DNA of 39,806 nucleotides from Lachnospiraceae bacterium (GTDB taxonomy: Bacteria > Bacillota > Clostridia > Lachnospirales > Lachnospiraceae), in assembly GCA_024687205.1 (NCBI GenBank), contig JAILES010000058.1:1-39806 (forward strand). Direction: 5' to 3'. Within the stretch, counting starts at the first letter, position 1. Every line of letters starts with the position of its first letter. Made by a program: the position numbers and the translations under genes. Positions 23,811-31,900 of this stretch are shown piece after piece. The notes beneath the pieces were generated by a model, which had not been told where the DNA came from, did not search any database, and saw only the letters and a list, made by a program, of their open reading frames with translations.

Positions 23811-25694
23811 CTACACCATCTCCACGATATCAGCTTCATTAACGCATATTATCGGTCTGATCCCCATACCCTTGTTGAGCTTCCACTCCGTGAGCTTGTT
23901 GTCGACCATAGCGTGTCCTTCGTAGTTTTCCGCACACTTATAGGATGTACCGCCTTCAATATGGCCCCTGGAGCGGAGCGCATAACTCGAATGCGTTAAG
24001 CTGTTTCCGGATTTGGCGGCAACGTACTGCGAACAGGGGGCCAGATCCAGTTCCCGCTTCTCTTTTGCAGGCGATCTTCCCATCCCGAGATCCACCATGT
24101 CGAAACCGTAACGGATCTCTTCGATGGAAGGAAGGTAAACCTTATCATATGTTATCCTGTCGGAGAATCCCGACTGAGTCGTGGATATCTTTGTAACGTT
24201 GAGCCTGGTCCTCTCATCCTCCGAGAAAGTCCTTCTCACGAATACGGAATTGAGCCATTCTCTTATCTTACTGTCTTCCCAATATATGCCGCTGCGGACC
24301 TTTGATATTTCCTTATCGTTCATCTTGGCATATTTGACATCATCAAAAAGCTTGTAATCTATGATGTACTCGGACTGGAGCGTAACCCTTCCGGCTCTTT
24401 CTCCCACAATCTTCCAGGACAGCATATTGAATTTAAAATATCTGTATCCCGCAAGCTCGCTGTCTTCGCCCATTGCTTTTTTAACAACCGAGAAGATATC
24501 ATTCTGCTTGACGTTTTCCTTATAGACCGGCAGGCGCAGATATCTCTCGCCCTCTACCACTGCCACATCGTCTTTGTCATACTCGGCATAGACCAGATCG
24601 GAAGTAAGCTGGGAACCCGTTATCTCGTTCATCGGATAAGCGCCGAACCATACTCTTCCGTTCCTGTCTTTGAGTATGTGGTTATCGTCTCTTCCCGGCG
24701 TGGGAGCATTCTTCTCATCCGGATAGCAGCCGTAGAGATCCTTATACAGTTCCTCTATGCTCTGCTGCCTGTCCTCGGGCTTCATCGAAAGGCCCTTCAT
24801 GATGGCCGCCGCCGTCTTTTTATCTATCTGTATCGTATAATCGGCCAGATTGACCAGCTCGTCTTTTTCATTTCTCTCATAAGAAGACTGTGGGATATCA
24901 CCTGTCATCATGCAGTACAGCGTCGCGCATATACCGTAGATGTCTGTCCAGGGTCCCTGCTCGGTAAGCTTCGAGAGCATCTGCTCAAGCGGCGCAAAGC
25001 CCCACTTTCCGAGGAATACCTGCTGGTTCGCAAAGCCCATCTTTCTCGATCCGCCGAAATCTATGAGCTTGATGCTGCCGTCCCCGTCCATCATGATATT
25101 ATCCGGACTGATATCCCTGTGGATCAGCCCCGACTGGTGCAGCTTGCCCAGTATGCTGATAACAGGCTCCATAAGGCGGAGCGAATCGTCCACCGGCAGC
25201 CAGCCGCCCTGGGAATCTATATATTTTCTGAGGTTTCCGCTCTGAAGATATTCCATTATCAGATAACCGGTATTGTTCTCGTAGAAGAGGTCCTTTATGG
25301 CCACAATACCGGGAAATTTGGAGAACTCCGCAAGTATACGTGCTTCTCTCAGATATGCCTTTGTTTCTTTTTCGTACTCTTCGGTATTAACCGCATCCAG
25401 AACCAGGACGGTCTTGCCGTCGTCAGCTCTGTCTACCATTTCATCAGGGAAAAACTCCTTTACGGCAACAGGATACTCAAGCAGCATGTCATAGCCGATA
25501 TAGGTTATGCCGTATCCGCCTTTTCCCAGAATATTACCTATCAGTATCTTTTGATTTAATATCGTCCCCGGCGCCAGTGCCTTAGACCAGGTCTGCTGGC
25601 CGGCCTTTTCTTTCCCGCAGAATGGGCAGATCTCCGGCTCATCACTTACCTTCATACACCTGAGACAGATTTTTCCGATCTCTGACTGTTCCAT
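23811..25694 (-). CDS. Zinc-ribbon Ser/Thr kinase fused to a DUF6273-like domain
   Basis: A 627-residue protein. Residues 10-26 form a zinc ribbon (CLRC and CPFC). The kinase domain is about 48-325: GKGGYG loop (57-62), VAVKEFF with Lys79, HRD (192-194) with ISPDN, DFG (212-214) and a short helical end. The last 280 residues have the DUF6273-like pattern VWFGAYPM, SWKIVGERAG, WEDSKIREWLNSVF and GIRPII. This domain is often found alone or next to kinases in Lachnospiraceae; its role is unknown. There are no PASTA repeats or a membrane helix, so the kinase is cytoplasmic. The start is preceded by GGGGGA. It is cotranscribed with a phosphatase. Confidence 0.9.
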   Translation of the reverse strand: MEQSEIGKICLRCMKVSDEPEICPFCGKEKAGQQTWSKALAPGTILNQKILIGNILGKGGYGITYIGYDMLLEYPVAVKEFFPDEMVDRADDGKTVLVLDAVNTEEYEKETKAYLREARILAEFSKFPGIVAIKDLFYENNTGYLIMEYLQSGNLRKYIDSQGGWLPVDDSLRLMEPVISILGKLHQSGLIHRDISPDNIMMDGDGSIKLIDFGGSRKMGFANQQVFLGKWGFAPLEQMLSKLTEQGPWTDIYGICATLYCMMTGDIPQSSYERNEKDELVNLADYTIQIDKKTAAAIMKGLSMKPEDRQQSIEELYKDLYGCYPDEKNAPTPGRDDNHILKDRNGRVWFGAYPMNEITGSQLTSDLVYAEYDKDDVAVVEGERYLRLPVYKENVKQNDIFSVVKKAMGEDSELAGYRYFKFNMLSWKIVGERAGRVTLQSEYIIDYKLFDDVKYAKMNDKEISKVRSGIYWEDSKIREWLNSVFVRRTFSEDERTRLNVTKISTTQSGFSDRITYDKVYLPSIEEIRYGFDMVDLGMGRSPAKEKRELDLAPCSQYVAAKSGNSLTHSSYALRSRGHIEGGTSYKCAENYEGHAMVDNKLTEWKLNKGMGIRPIICVNEADIVEMV

Positions 25695-25733
25695 GAATCC
25701 CCCAAAAATTTATAATGTATTCATACGGGATAT

Positions 25734-25762
25734 ATTATACAACCCATAGATGAATTTATCCA
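25734..25762 (-). promoter_or_regulatory. Candidate promoter of the kinase operon
   Basis: Minus-strand TGGATA (25757-25762), 17-bp spacer, TATAAT (25734-25739), about 40 bp upstream of the kinase start. The -10 is perfect; the -35 matches in four of six positions. Confidence 0.5.
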
Positions 25763-25825
25763 TACTTTTTGCTTACATTTTTATTTTTGTTATATATCTT
25801 CAGCGATACCCTGCCATTATCCGCA

Positions 25826-27214
25826 CTACTCGGCCCTGATTGCCGCCAGTGGGCTCAGCTTCATGGCCCTTATGGAGGGGAAGAAGCCCGAAAACATAGC
25901 TATGAAAACCGCAAACACGATGGATATCAGACACAGCCAGGGCGGGATACGTGAAAGATTCCCGCTTTCCATTCCCAGCATATCCGAGTTGGCCAGCAGT
26001 TTGTTTATCACATAAGACAGCAGATAACTTAAGCCTACTCCGAGCACACCGCCTATAAGGCCGATATAACCTGCCTCAAAGAGGAAGAGTGCCTGTATAT
26101 CCTTTATCCTGCAGCCTATGACCTTCATGATACCGATCTCTTTGGTCCTCTCATAGATGGACATCATCATGGTATTGGCGATACCGATGGCAGCCACCAG
26201 CAGCGACACCGCACCTATACCGCCCAGCACAGCCTGAATGATGTTCATGCTCTTCATCTCCTGCTCTATCCACTCGGCATTGGCATCGGCGGAATAGCCC
26301 ATATCCCTGATGATGCTCTGCACTCCGCTGACATGGTCCATATCCACAACGTTTACCCTTATCTCAGTGTAAAAGATCTCCTTATAAGGTTTACCGTTCT
26401 TGCGCGTCGGCTGACCGGGTATTGCCCTTCCCTTGAACTCCTTTTTAAGTGCGGTCTTCAGGGCATCGATATTGCAGAATGCATTGAACGCATATCCGTT
26501 GTAATCTTCCGGACCTCCGGCTGCCACGCCGCAGGTAGGGATCATATACTTTTTCGGCATCTTGGGCGGCTGCCCGCTCTCATCCGTGTTATTCCACTGC
26601 CATGCCCAGTAGCTGTCCTGATCCAGTATGACTATCAGCTGTCCGTTCATCAGATCCACCGGTGCAAGCTCGCCTTTTTCATAGTAAGGGTATTCATTGG
26701 TCTTGCTGTTTTGGAACTCACTCAGCACCATATTCCCGTAGAAGAACTCCAGCTTGTCCGGATCCTTCGGCAGCTCTCCTTCGCCTATCTTTATACCGAC
26801 ATTTTCCAGGGCCTCCGGCCCCATCCCGCAGAGACTCACATAGCTGTTCTCATATATGCCGCTCTTGACCACTACATTGATATTGAGCACCGGATCCACA
26901 CTCTTGACAAATTCCAGCATCTGCAGCTGTTCCACCAGCGCATCATCAAGGAATTTCTCCTCGCCCTCCTTGCCGCCGTCGGAAGAGGCCGAGTCGTACA
27001 TTCCGTACATGTTTCCGGCCCTGACGATTATCTGCGTGAGAGAGCCGTAATTCTCTATGTCTTCGAGCATGGACTGCTTCATGCCAATACCAAGGCTTAT
27101 CATGACCACTATGGAGGTGGTACCTATGATAACGCCGAGTATCGTCAGTATGGTCCTTACTTTTCTTTTAAACAGGCTCCCCAGGCTCATGGAAAGCAGG
27201 TCTGTCATCTTCAT
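25826..27214 (-). CDS. MacB/FtsX-family ABC transporter permease
   Basis: A 462-residue permease with the topology of MacB: one N-terminal helix (about 18-42, TILTILGVIIGTTSIVVMI), a large extracellular core of about 270 residues, and three C-terminal helices. The FtsX domain holds NTMMMSIYERTKEIGIMKVIG. Proteins like this move substrates by mechanotransmission rather than through a classic channel. It is the last of a three-gene set. The gap to the CARDB gene is 6 bp. No terminator is recognised in the 131 bp after it. Confidence 0.92.
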   Translation of the reverse strand: MKMTDLLSMSLGSLFKRKVRTILTILGVIIGTTSIVVMISLGIGMKQSMLEDIENYGSLTQIIVRAGNMYGMYDSASSDGGKEGEEKFLDDALVEQLQMLEFVKSVDPVLNINVVVKSGIYENSYVSLCGMGPEALENVGIKIGEGELPKDPDKLEFFYGNMVLSEFQNSKTNEYPYYEKGELAPVDLMNGQLIVILDQDSYWAWQWNNTDESGQPPKMPKKYMIPTCGVAAGGPEDYNGYAFNAFCNIDALKTALKKEFKGRAIPGQPTRKNGKPYKEIFYTEIRVNVVDMDHVSGVQSIIRDMGYSADANAEWIEQEMKSMNIIQAVLGGIGAVSLLVAAIGIANTMMMSIYERTKEIGIMKVIGCRIKDIQALFLFEAGYIGLIGGVLGVGLSYLLSYVINKLLANSDMLGMESGNLSRIPPWLCLISIVFAVFIAMFSGFFPSIRAMKLSPLAAIRAE

Positions 27215-27220
27215 GTTTCT

Positions 27221-29077
27221 TTACTTGTCCCCGTCTCCGTCATCCGTATCGGATCCTTCGTCTTCCGTGTATTCCTCATCTTCGGGATATATCTCATCCT
27301 CGGGATATGACTCCTCACCGTCAAGATCCATTATCTCTTCATCTTCTTCAAGGAAATCAAGCTCTGCCTGCCTTGCTTTTTTCTTCTTTTTCTTGGACAG
27401 TATTATCAGCACTATCACGATGATCGCAACGAGCACTGCAGCTCCTATCAGTATCCACTTGAGGATGCCGCCTTTGCCACCTTCTTCTCCCTCACCGTAC
27501 ATGCCTTCATCGTACATGCCTTCATCGTACATGCCCTCGTCATAATAGGGCTCGTTCACATAGAGTTCTATCTGTTTTTCAAGAGTTGTAACATTACCGG
27601 CCTCATCTTCATAATTTACGCTGGCAGTAATGTTCGGATCATCCATCGTTCCCATGATGCCGTTTACCATCACATCCACATTTCCCGTTCCGCCGGGCTC
27701 TATCTTTCCAATGAAAGTAGTGGCATTGTCTATGGTCTCGCCGCTCATTACCACCTCCACGTTGTAGAGCGTGGTCTTGCCCTTGTTGTAGACAGAGAAC
27801 ATGATGTTGGAACTCTCACCCACACTTATACTCTGGGGCATCACTTCCGCATCGGAGGTATCTACCCTTGCTTCCTGATTGATGGGTATGGATACGTTGC
27901 TGTCCATTTTATAGGAGTTATTCTTCTCGTCTTCATATTCGGCCGAAACCGTTATCACATAAGGTTTCTTCGTCAGGTCGCTCCTGGCGCTCATCTCTAT
28001 CGAGATATCCTTTGTCTCTCCGGGTGCTATCCTGTCTACATAGATCGTTGAAGAACCGGAGGTCGGAAGGAAGGCTTCATATACCTCGTCCTTGCCCTCC
28101 TGCGCAGCTTTCAGGTCAAACTGTATATTGGAGACCGAAGTCTGGGAGGAAGTATTCTGTACGCTCACGGTCAGGTTGAAGGTATCTCCCGCATATACAT
28201 CTGCGGGATCTGTGGTAAAGCCGGTGATGATTATACGGGGAGTCGACATCTTGCCGCCCTCCTCCTGGCTCACCAGGCTTCCGCTTCCGGGTGCACCCGT
28301 GATATTGATATAAGTCTTCAGATCCACCTCTTCAATGGCATTGTTCCTGTAATATCTCGCATGGAAAGTGATCGGATACATACCTGTCTTTGCATCGGGA
28401 GATACGACAAAAGTCCAGGTCGCTCCCTTTCCGAGCAGTATGGCTTCCTCAAGTGTGGATCCCGCCTGTACCACGTCTATCATTCTTGCATCCGAAGCCG
28501 TAGCGATAAGGAAGGGCCATTTGTTGATGTCCGTATCCACATTGGGTGTGATCACGAGATCGTACACATTGCTCTTTCCGAGATTAATGATATTAAGGTT
28601 CAGCGCAGCCTGCTGTGAATACCTGGCTGAAGTTATCTTTGAAGCATTATTGATAAAAAGGAATTCCTTGGCGCCTGCTGTCGGATTGGATGCAGCGGTC
28701 TGTATATTGACCTTCATCCTCTCCACATACATGTTCAGTTCGGATACCGTCATGCTGTTGTTCGCGATGAAAACATTTGCCTCATAAAAGGTATCGTAAA
28801 TATGCTGCAGAGCTTCCTTTGAAGGCTGGGTCTGCCTTATCAGGGTATCCACCTCATTCGTAAGTATGAGGTAAGCCGCATCCCTGTCCGCATTGGTGAT
28901 CTGCCTGTCACCGTCGTTCTCATAACTCTGGCTGTAATCGGCTTCCGGCACCGGAGTGGGAGTAGGCTTAGGATCCTCCTCGGACGCATATACTCCGGTT
29001 TTCCCGGCTCCCGCCCAGATCGATGTTATCAGCAGTGCTGCCGCCGCTATTTTCTTTAATGTATTGATCCCTTTCAT
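27221..29077 (-). CDS. CARDB-domain membrane-anchored protein of an ABC cassette
   Basis: A 618-residue protein. An N-terminal signal peptide (about 1-32, ending VYAS) is followed by a PTPTP linker and a helical segment. Three or so CARDB/NEW3-like Ig modules lie between about 270 and 510 (for example DVYAGDTFNLTVSVQNTSS and SVGESSNIMFSVYNKGKTT). Short repeats of DEGMY come next, then a single C-terminal helix (about 536-560) and an acidic tail of about 58 residues. The extracellular part could act as an adaptor like a membrane-fusion protein. The ATG at 29077 is chosen over 29113 because AAGGAG precedes it and the signal peptide then starts naturally. The ATPase stop overlaps this ribosome binding region. 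Confidence 0.82.
   Translation of the reverse strand: MKGINTLKKIAAAALLITSIWAGAGKTGVYASEEDPKPTPTPVPEADYSQSYENDGDRQITNADRDAAYLILTNEVDTLIRQTQPSKEALQHIYDTFYEANVFIANNSMTVSELNMYVERMKVNIQTAASNPTAGAKEFLFINNASKITSARYSQQAALNLNIINLGKSNVYDLVITPNVDTDINKWPFLIATASDARMIDVVQAGSTLEEAILLGKGATWTFVVSPDAKTGMYPITFHARYYRNNAIEEVDLKTYINITGAPGSGSLVSQEEGGKMSTPRIIITGFTTDPADVYAGDTFNLTVSVQNTSSQTSVSNIQFDLKAAQEGKDEVYEAFLPTSGSSTIYVDRIAPGETKDISIEMSARSDLTKKPYVITVSAEYEDEKNNSYKMDSNVSIPINQEARVDTSDAEVMPQSISVGESSNIMFSVYNKGKTTLYNVEVVMSGETIDNATTFIGKIEPGGTGNVDVMVNGIMGTMDDPNITASVNYEDEAGNVTTLEKQIELYVNEPYYDEGMYDEGMYDEGMYGEGEEGGKGGILKWILIGAAVLVAIIVIVLIILSKKKKKKARQAELDFLEEDEEIMDLDGEESYPEDEIYPEDEEYTEDEGSDTDDGDGDK
27496..27540. repeat. Three in-frame 15-bp repeats coding for DEGMY
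   Basis: The plus-strand unit CGTACATGCCTTCAT occurs in tandem, with the last copy slightly changed. The period of 15 keeps the frame. It encodes a flexible, acidic linker before the transmembrane helix and is expected to vary in copy number. Confidence 0.75.
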
Positions 29078-29081
29078 CGGT

Positions 29082-29921
29082 TTATTTCTCCTTACTGTCT
29101 TTTTTGTCATCATCGCCTGATTCTACTTCATCCCAGATGGTCTTCTTCTGCTCTTCTTCCTTCTTCGGCTTCGCGGCTTTCTTTGCCGGACCGGCCTTCT
29201 TTTCTTCCGTCCCGCCCTCTTTCCTTCTGAGGGTGTTGTCCGTTATCTTGATTATCTTTCCGTCGCTTATCCTTATTATCCTGTCTCCGAAGCTTGCCAG
29301 ATGATTGTCATGGGTAACCATTACCATTGTCTGTTTTTTCTCATGACTTATCTTCTGTATCAGTTCCAGCACTTCCATGGTGGTCCTGGAATCCAGGTTA
29401 CCTGTGGGCTCATCCGCAAACACTATCTCGGGATTGACCACCAGCGCCCTGGCGATACCTACTCTCTGCTGCTGTCCGCCCGACATCTGCCCGGGTCTGT
29501 GATCCATGAATTTACTCAGTCCCACCAGCTTCAGCATCTCTGCCGCCCGCTCTTTGCGCTCTTTCTTCCCCACTCCCTGGAAGATCAGCGGCAGCGCCAC
29601 GTTTTCTATGGCATCCATATTAGGCATAAGGTTATAAGACTGAAAAATGAAGCCCACATGTGCCTGCCTGAACTGGACCAGCTGGCTCTCATTCTTTTTT
29701 TCGATATGTTCTCCGGCGATGACTATCTCACCTTTTGTAGGTTTTTCAAGTCCTGCCAGCATGTTGAGAAGAGTGGATTTTCCGGAACCGGAAGTACCCA
29801 CAATGCAACAGAACTCCCCGCGGCGTATGGTGAAATCCACACCGTTCAGAGCCCTGACTTTATTGGTTCCTATGGTATAAATCTTATAGAGATCTTTAAC
29901 TTTAATTACCGAGTTGTCCAT
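29082..29921 (-). CDS. MacB-type ABC transporter ATP-binding protein
   Basis: A 279-residue LolD/MacB-group ATPase. It has GTSGSGKS (Walker A, about 42-49), the Q-loop [20 protein letters not shown] signature MSGGQQQR, Walker B IVFADEP and VTHD. The C-terminal extension of about 48 residues (232-279) is rich in Lys and Glu and not part of the family fold. The frame runs upstream to a TTG at 29993, but the conserved domain starts at the ATG at 29921. No Shine-Dalgarno sequence precedes it, and a promoter -10 lies 7 bases upstream, which suggests a leaderless message. Confidence 0.9.
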   Translation of the reverse strand: MDNSVIKVKDLYKIYTIGTNKVRALNGVDFTIRRGEFCCIVGTSGSGKSTLLNMLAGLEKPTKGEIVIAGEHIEKKNESQLVQFRQAHVGFIFQSYNLMPNMDAIENVALPLIFQGVGKKERKERAAEMLKLVGLSKFMDHRPGQMSGGQQQRVGIARALVVNPEIVFADEPTGNLDSRTTMEVLELIQKISHEKKQTMVMVTHDNHLASFGDRIIRISDGKIIKITDNTLRRKEGGTEEKKAGPAKKAAKPKKEEEQKKTIWDEVESGDDDKKDSKEK

Positions 29922-29928
29922 GTGATAT

Positions 29929-29956
29929 AGCTTACCATAATTGGTAGTAAAGTCAA
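29929..29956 (-). promoter_or_regulatory. Promoter of the CARDB/MacB operon, leaderless start
   Basis: Minus-strand TTGACT (29951-29956), 16-bp spacer, TAAGCT (29929-29934). The predicted start of transcription falls within a base or two of the ATG at 29921. The spacer holds ACCA/TGGT inverted arms (ACCAATTATGGT), a possible operator. Confidence 0.5.
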
Positions 29957-29980
29957 CCCTCAAACAGCAAGATATGCCGG

Positions 29981-29994
29981 ATTGTACGTACAAT
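29981..29994. promoter_or_regulatory. 14-bp perfect palindrome
   Basis: ATTGTACGTACAAT is a perfect palindrome in the short gap between the HD-GYP gene and the ABC cassette. It lies 25 bp upstream of the cassette -35 box, where an activator or repressor site would be expected. No known regulator consensus was recognised. Confidence 0.4.
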
Positions 29995-30010
29995 TGTTCA
30001 AGATATGGTG

Positions 30011-31900
30011 TCAGAGTTCACCGTAGAGGCTGCCCCTGTCCCCGAGAGTTATCAGCTGTCTGCAGGTCGCGGTATAATTGTTGCTGCGGCCGGAGAGCAG
30101 CAGGTATTCCAGATCCTTCCTGACAGCAGTATCCTCCAGCAGTTCCACAAGGTAGGGCGCATAACGCGTTCCCGCCCCCGCCTTCACTTCAGCAACGAAA
30201 TCATCTATGGTATGTCTGTCGGCGTAGGTTCTTCCTATGGAATCCGTTGCGGCATCCAGTCCGTCGGCACAGGCCACCAGTTCTATCACGGTTTTCTCTG
30301 CCAGCCCTTCAGCAGTCATTCCCGCAGGATAACCGCCGCTGCCGTCATACCATACATGATGCAGCCTCGCCACGTTCGCGTATGCTTTGGTCGTCTCGTT
30401 GGATTCCAGGATATCCGCGCCCTGCACCGGATGTGTCTTGATCAGATCAAATTCGTTTTCCGTCAGTCCCCTGCCGTAAGTCATTATGGTATCGATCACA
30501 AAGATCTTCCCCATATCATGCAGCAGTCCCGCATGGTAAACATAGGAAAGCACCGCAGTTCTGTCGCCGTCAGACAGCAGTCCGTCGAAGCGCTCCGGTT
30601 CCCTCCTGTACATATATCCCGCCAGACACCTTGCTATCTGGGCTACCATGATCCCGTGCACATAAGTGGACGGATGCAGCGCAGCCATGCAGTTCACGCA
30701 CATGTCTTCAAAACTCATCACTCCGGGGATCTCGATGAAGCTGCAGAGTATCTCGGAAATATATTCGAGTATATAGCTTAAGGAATCGCTTCCCGAAGCA
30801 TGATAGATATAACTCAGTATGTCATTATACAGATGTCTCAATCTGTACTGCTCCCGCTCGCTGATGTTCTCACGGTCAAGAGAGAGCACGAATTCCATGG
30901 GCAGCATAAGGTTGATCACCATTCCCTGCAGCCCGTATTCCCTTGCATCTCTTTTGGCATAAAGTGAAAGCATCTGATCATGGTACTCTTCCCTGTTGAT
31001 CCTGCCGCACTCATATGCAGCCCTCATCACCAGATATCTCATCTCCATATCCGGTATCACTTCACTGCATACATCGGGTGCGCTCAGCCACAGCTTCTTC
31101 ATATCCAGGGTATCATTGTATACCTTCTCAAGTATATCAGCCGGGAATCTGCGTTCGTTGTGGTATTCCGGAAGTATGGCTATATAGTAATAGGTGGCCA
31201 TGCGGTGCCTGTTCCAGTTGATATCACTTATCAGTTCCCTGTATTCGGGATCATCCGCTATCTTAAGCCCCTTCTCCAGTATCGCATAGGTCTCTTCACA
31301 CTGCTTTCTGTCCATATCGGCTCCCTGCCACAGCACCGTACTGTAACGGCTGTTCAGCAGGATCATATTTTTAAGCTCATCGTCCTCAAGGGATTCAAAG
31401 GCATCTTTTTCAAGGTATACGGACATACGCTTCCATGCATCAAGTCCCCTCTTCCTGTATGTTTCCGCCAGTTCCCTGAAGCTCTTAAGTCTGCCGGTGA
31501 TGCTTAACATCGTGTAACATATCATTATCTCCCTGTCCAGCTGACGGATCAGGCAGGCCGTATCACCGGTTGCCGCCGCTCTCTTCAGCAGTTCGGCGGA
31601 TATCACCGACAGTATTGACGGGTCGAGATTATTGAGTTCATAGGCATCCAGCAGTTCATCGCAGAAGGCATCGAGATCCCTTATCTCGTCCGGTCCCATT
31701 GCCTCATCATCACTGAGCCTGTCCTTCAGCATTTTGAGTATATGGCCGTTCTGCTCGGAAAGCCTTCCGATGACCAGAAAATTGTCACGCAGCAGCGTAC
31801 CGTACTCTTCGGCATCCGACAGATCCGAAGGAACGGGAGCAGATAACTGCCTTATCTCGGCTATGTTTTTTACATACTGTTCAAGTTCTTCTCTCAGCAT
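30011..31900 (-). CDS. HD-GYP domain protein, single module
   Basis: A 629-residue cytoplasmic protein. An N-terminal region of about 400 residues is all-helical, has no recognised domain, and matches each half of the neighbouring 1258-residue protein. The C-terminal phosphohydrolase domain keeps the metal residues: His415, HD at 461-462 in LLHDMGK, His490 in THP, HH at 514-515 and a GYP-like GGYP (522-525), then ACADGLDAATD. HD-GYP enzymes usually cleave cyclic di-GMP or other cyclic dinucleotides, but this is not shown for this lineage. The start ATG overlaps the upstream stop as TGATG, so it is translationally coupled; a GTG one codon upstream is an alternative. Confidence 0.85.
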   Translation of the reverse strand: MLREELEQYVKNIAEIRQLSAPVPSDLSDAEEYGTLLRDNFLVIGRLSEQNGHILKMLKDRLSDDEAMGPDEIRDLDAFCDELLDAYELNNLDPSILSVISAELLKRAAATGDTACLIRQLDREIMICYTMLSITGRLKSFRELAETYRKRGLDAWKRMSVYLEKDAFESLEDDELKNMILLNSRYSTVLWQGADMDRKQCEETYAILEKGLKIADDPEYRELISDINWNRHRMATYYYIAILPEYHNERRFPADILEKVYNDTLDMKKLWLSAPDVCSEVIPDMEMRYLVMRAAYECGRINREEYHDQMLSLYAKRDAREYGLQGMVINLMLPMEFVLSLDRENISEREQYRLRHLYNDILSYIYHASGSDSLSYILEYISEILCSFIEIPGVMSFEDMCVNCMAALHPSTYVHGIMVAQIARCLAGYMYRREPERFDGLLSDGDRTAVLSYVYHAGLLHDMGKIFVIDTIMTYGRGLTENEFDLIKTHPVQGADILESNETTKAYANVARLHHVWYDGSGGYPAGMTAEGLAEKTVIELVACADGLDAATDSIGRTYADRHTIDDFVAEVKAGAGTRYAPYLVELLEDTAVRKDLEYLLLSGRSNNYTATCRQLITLGDRGSLYGEL

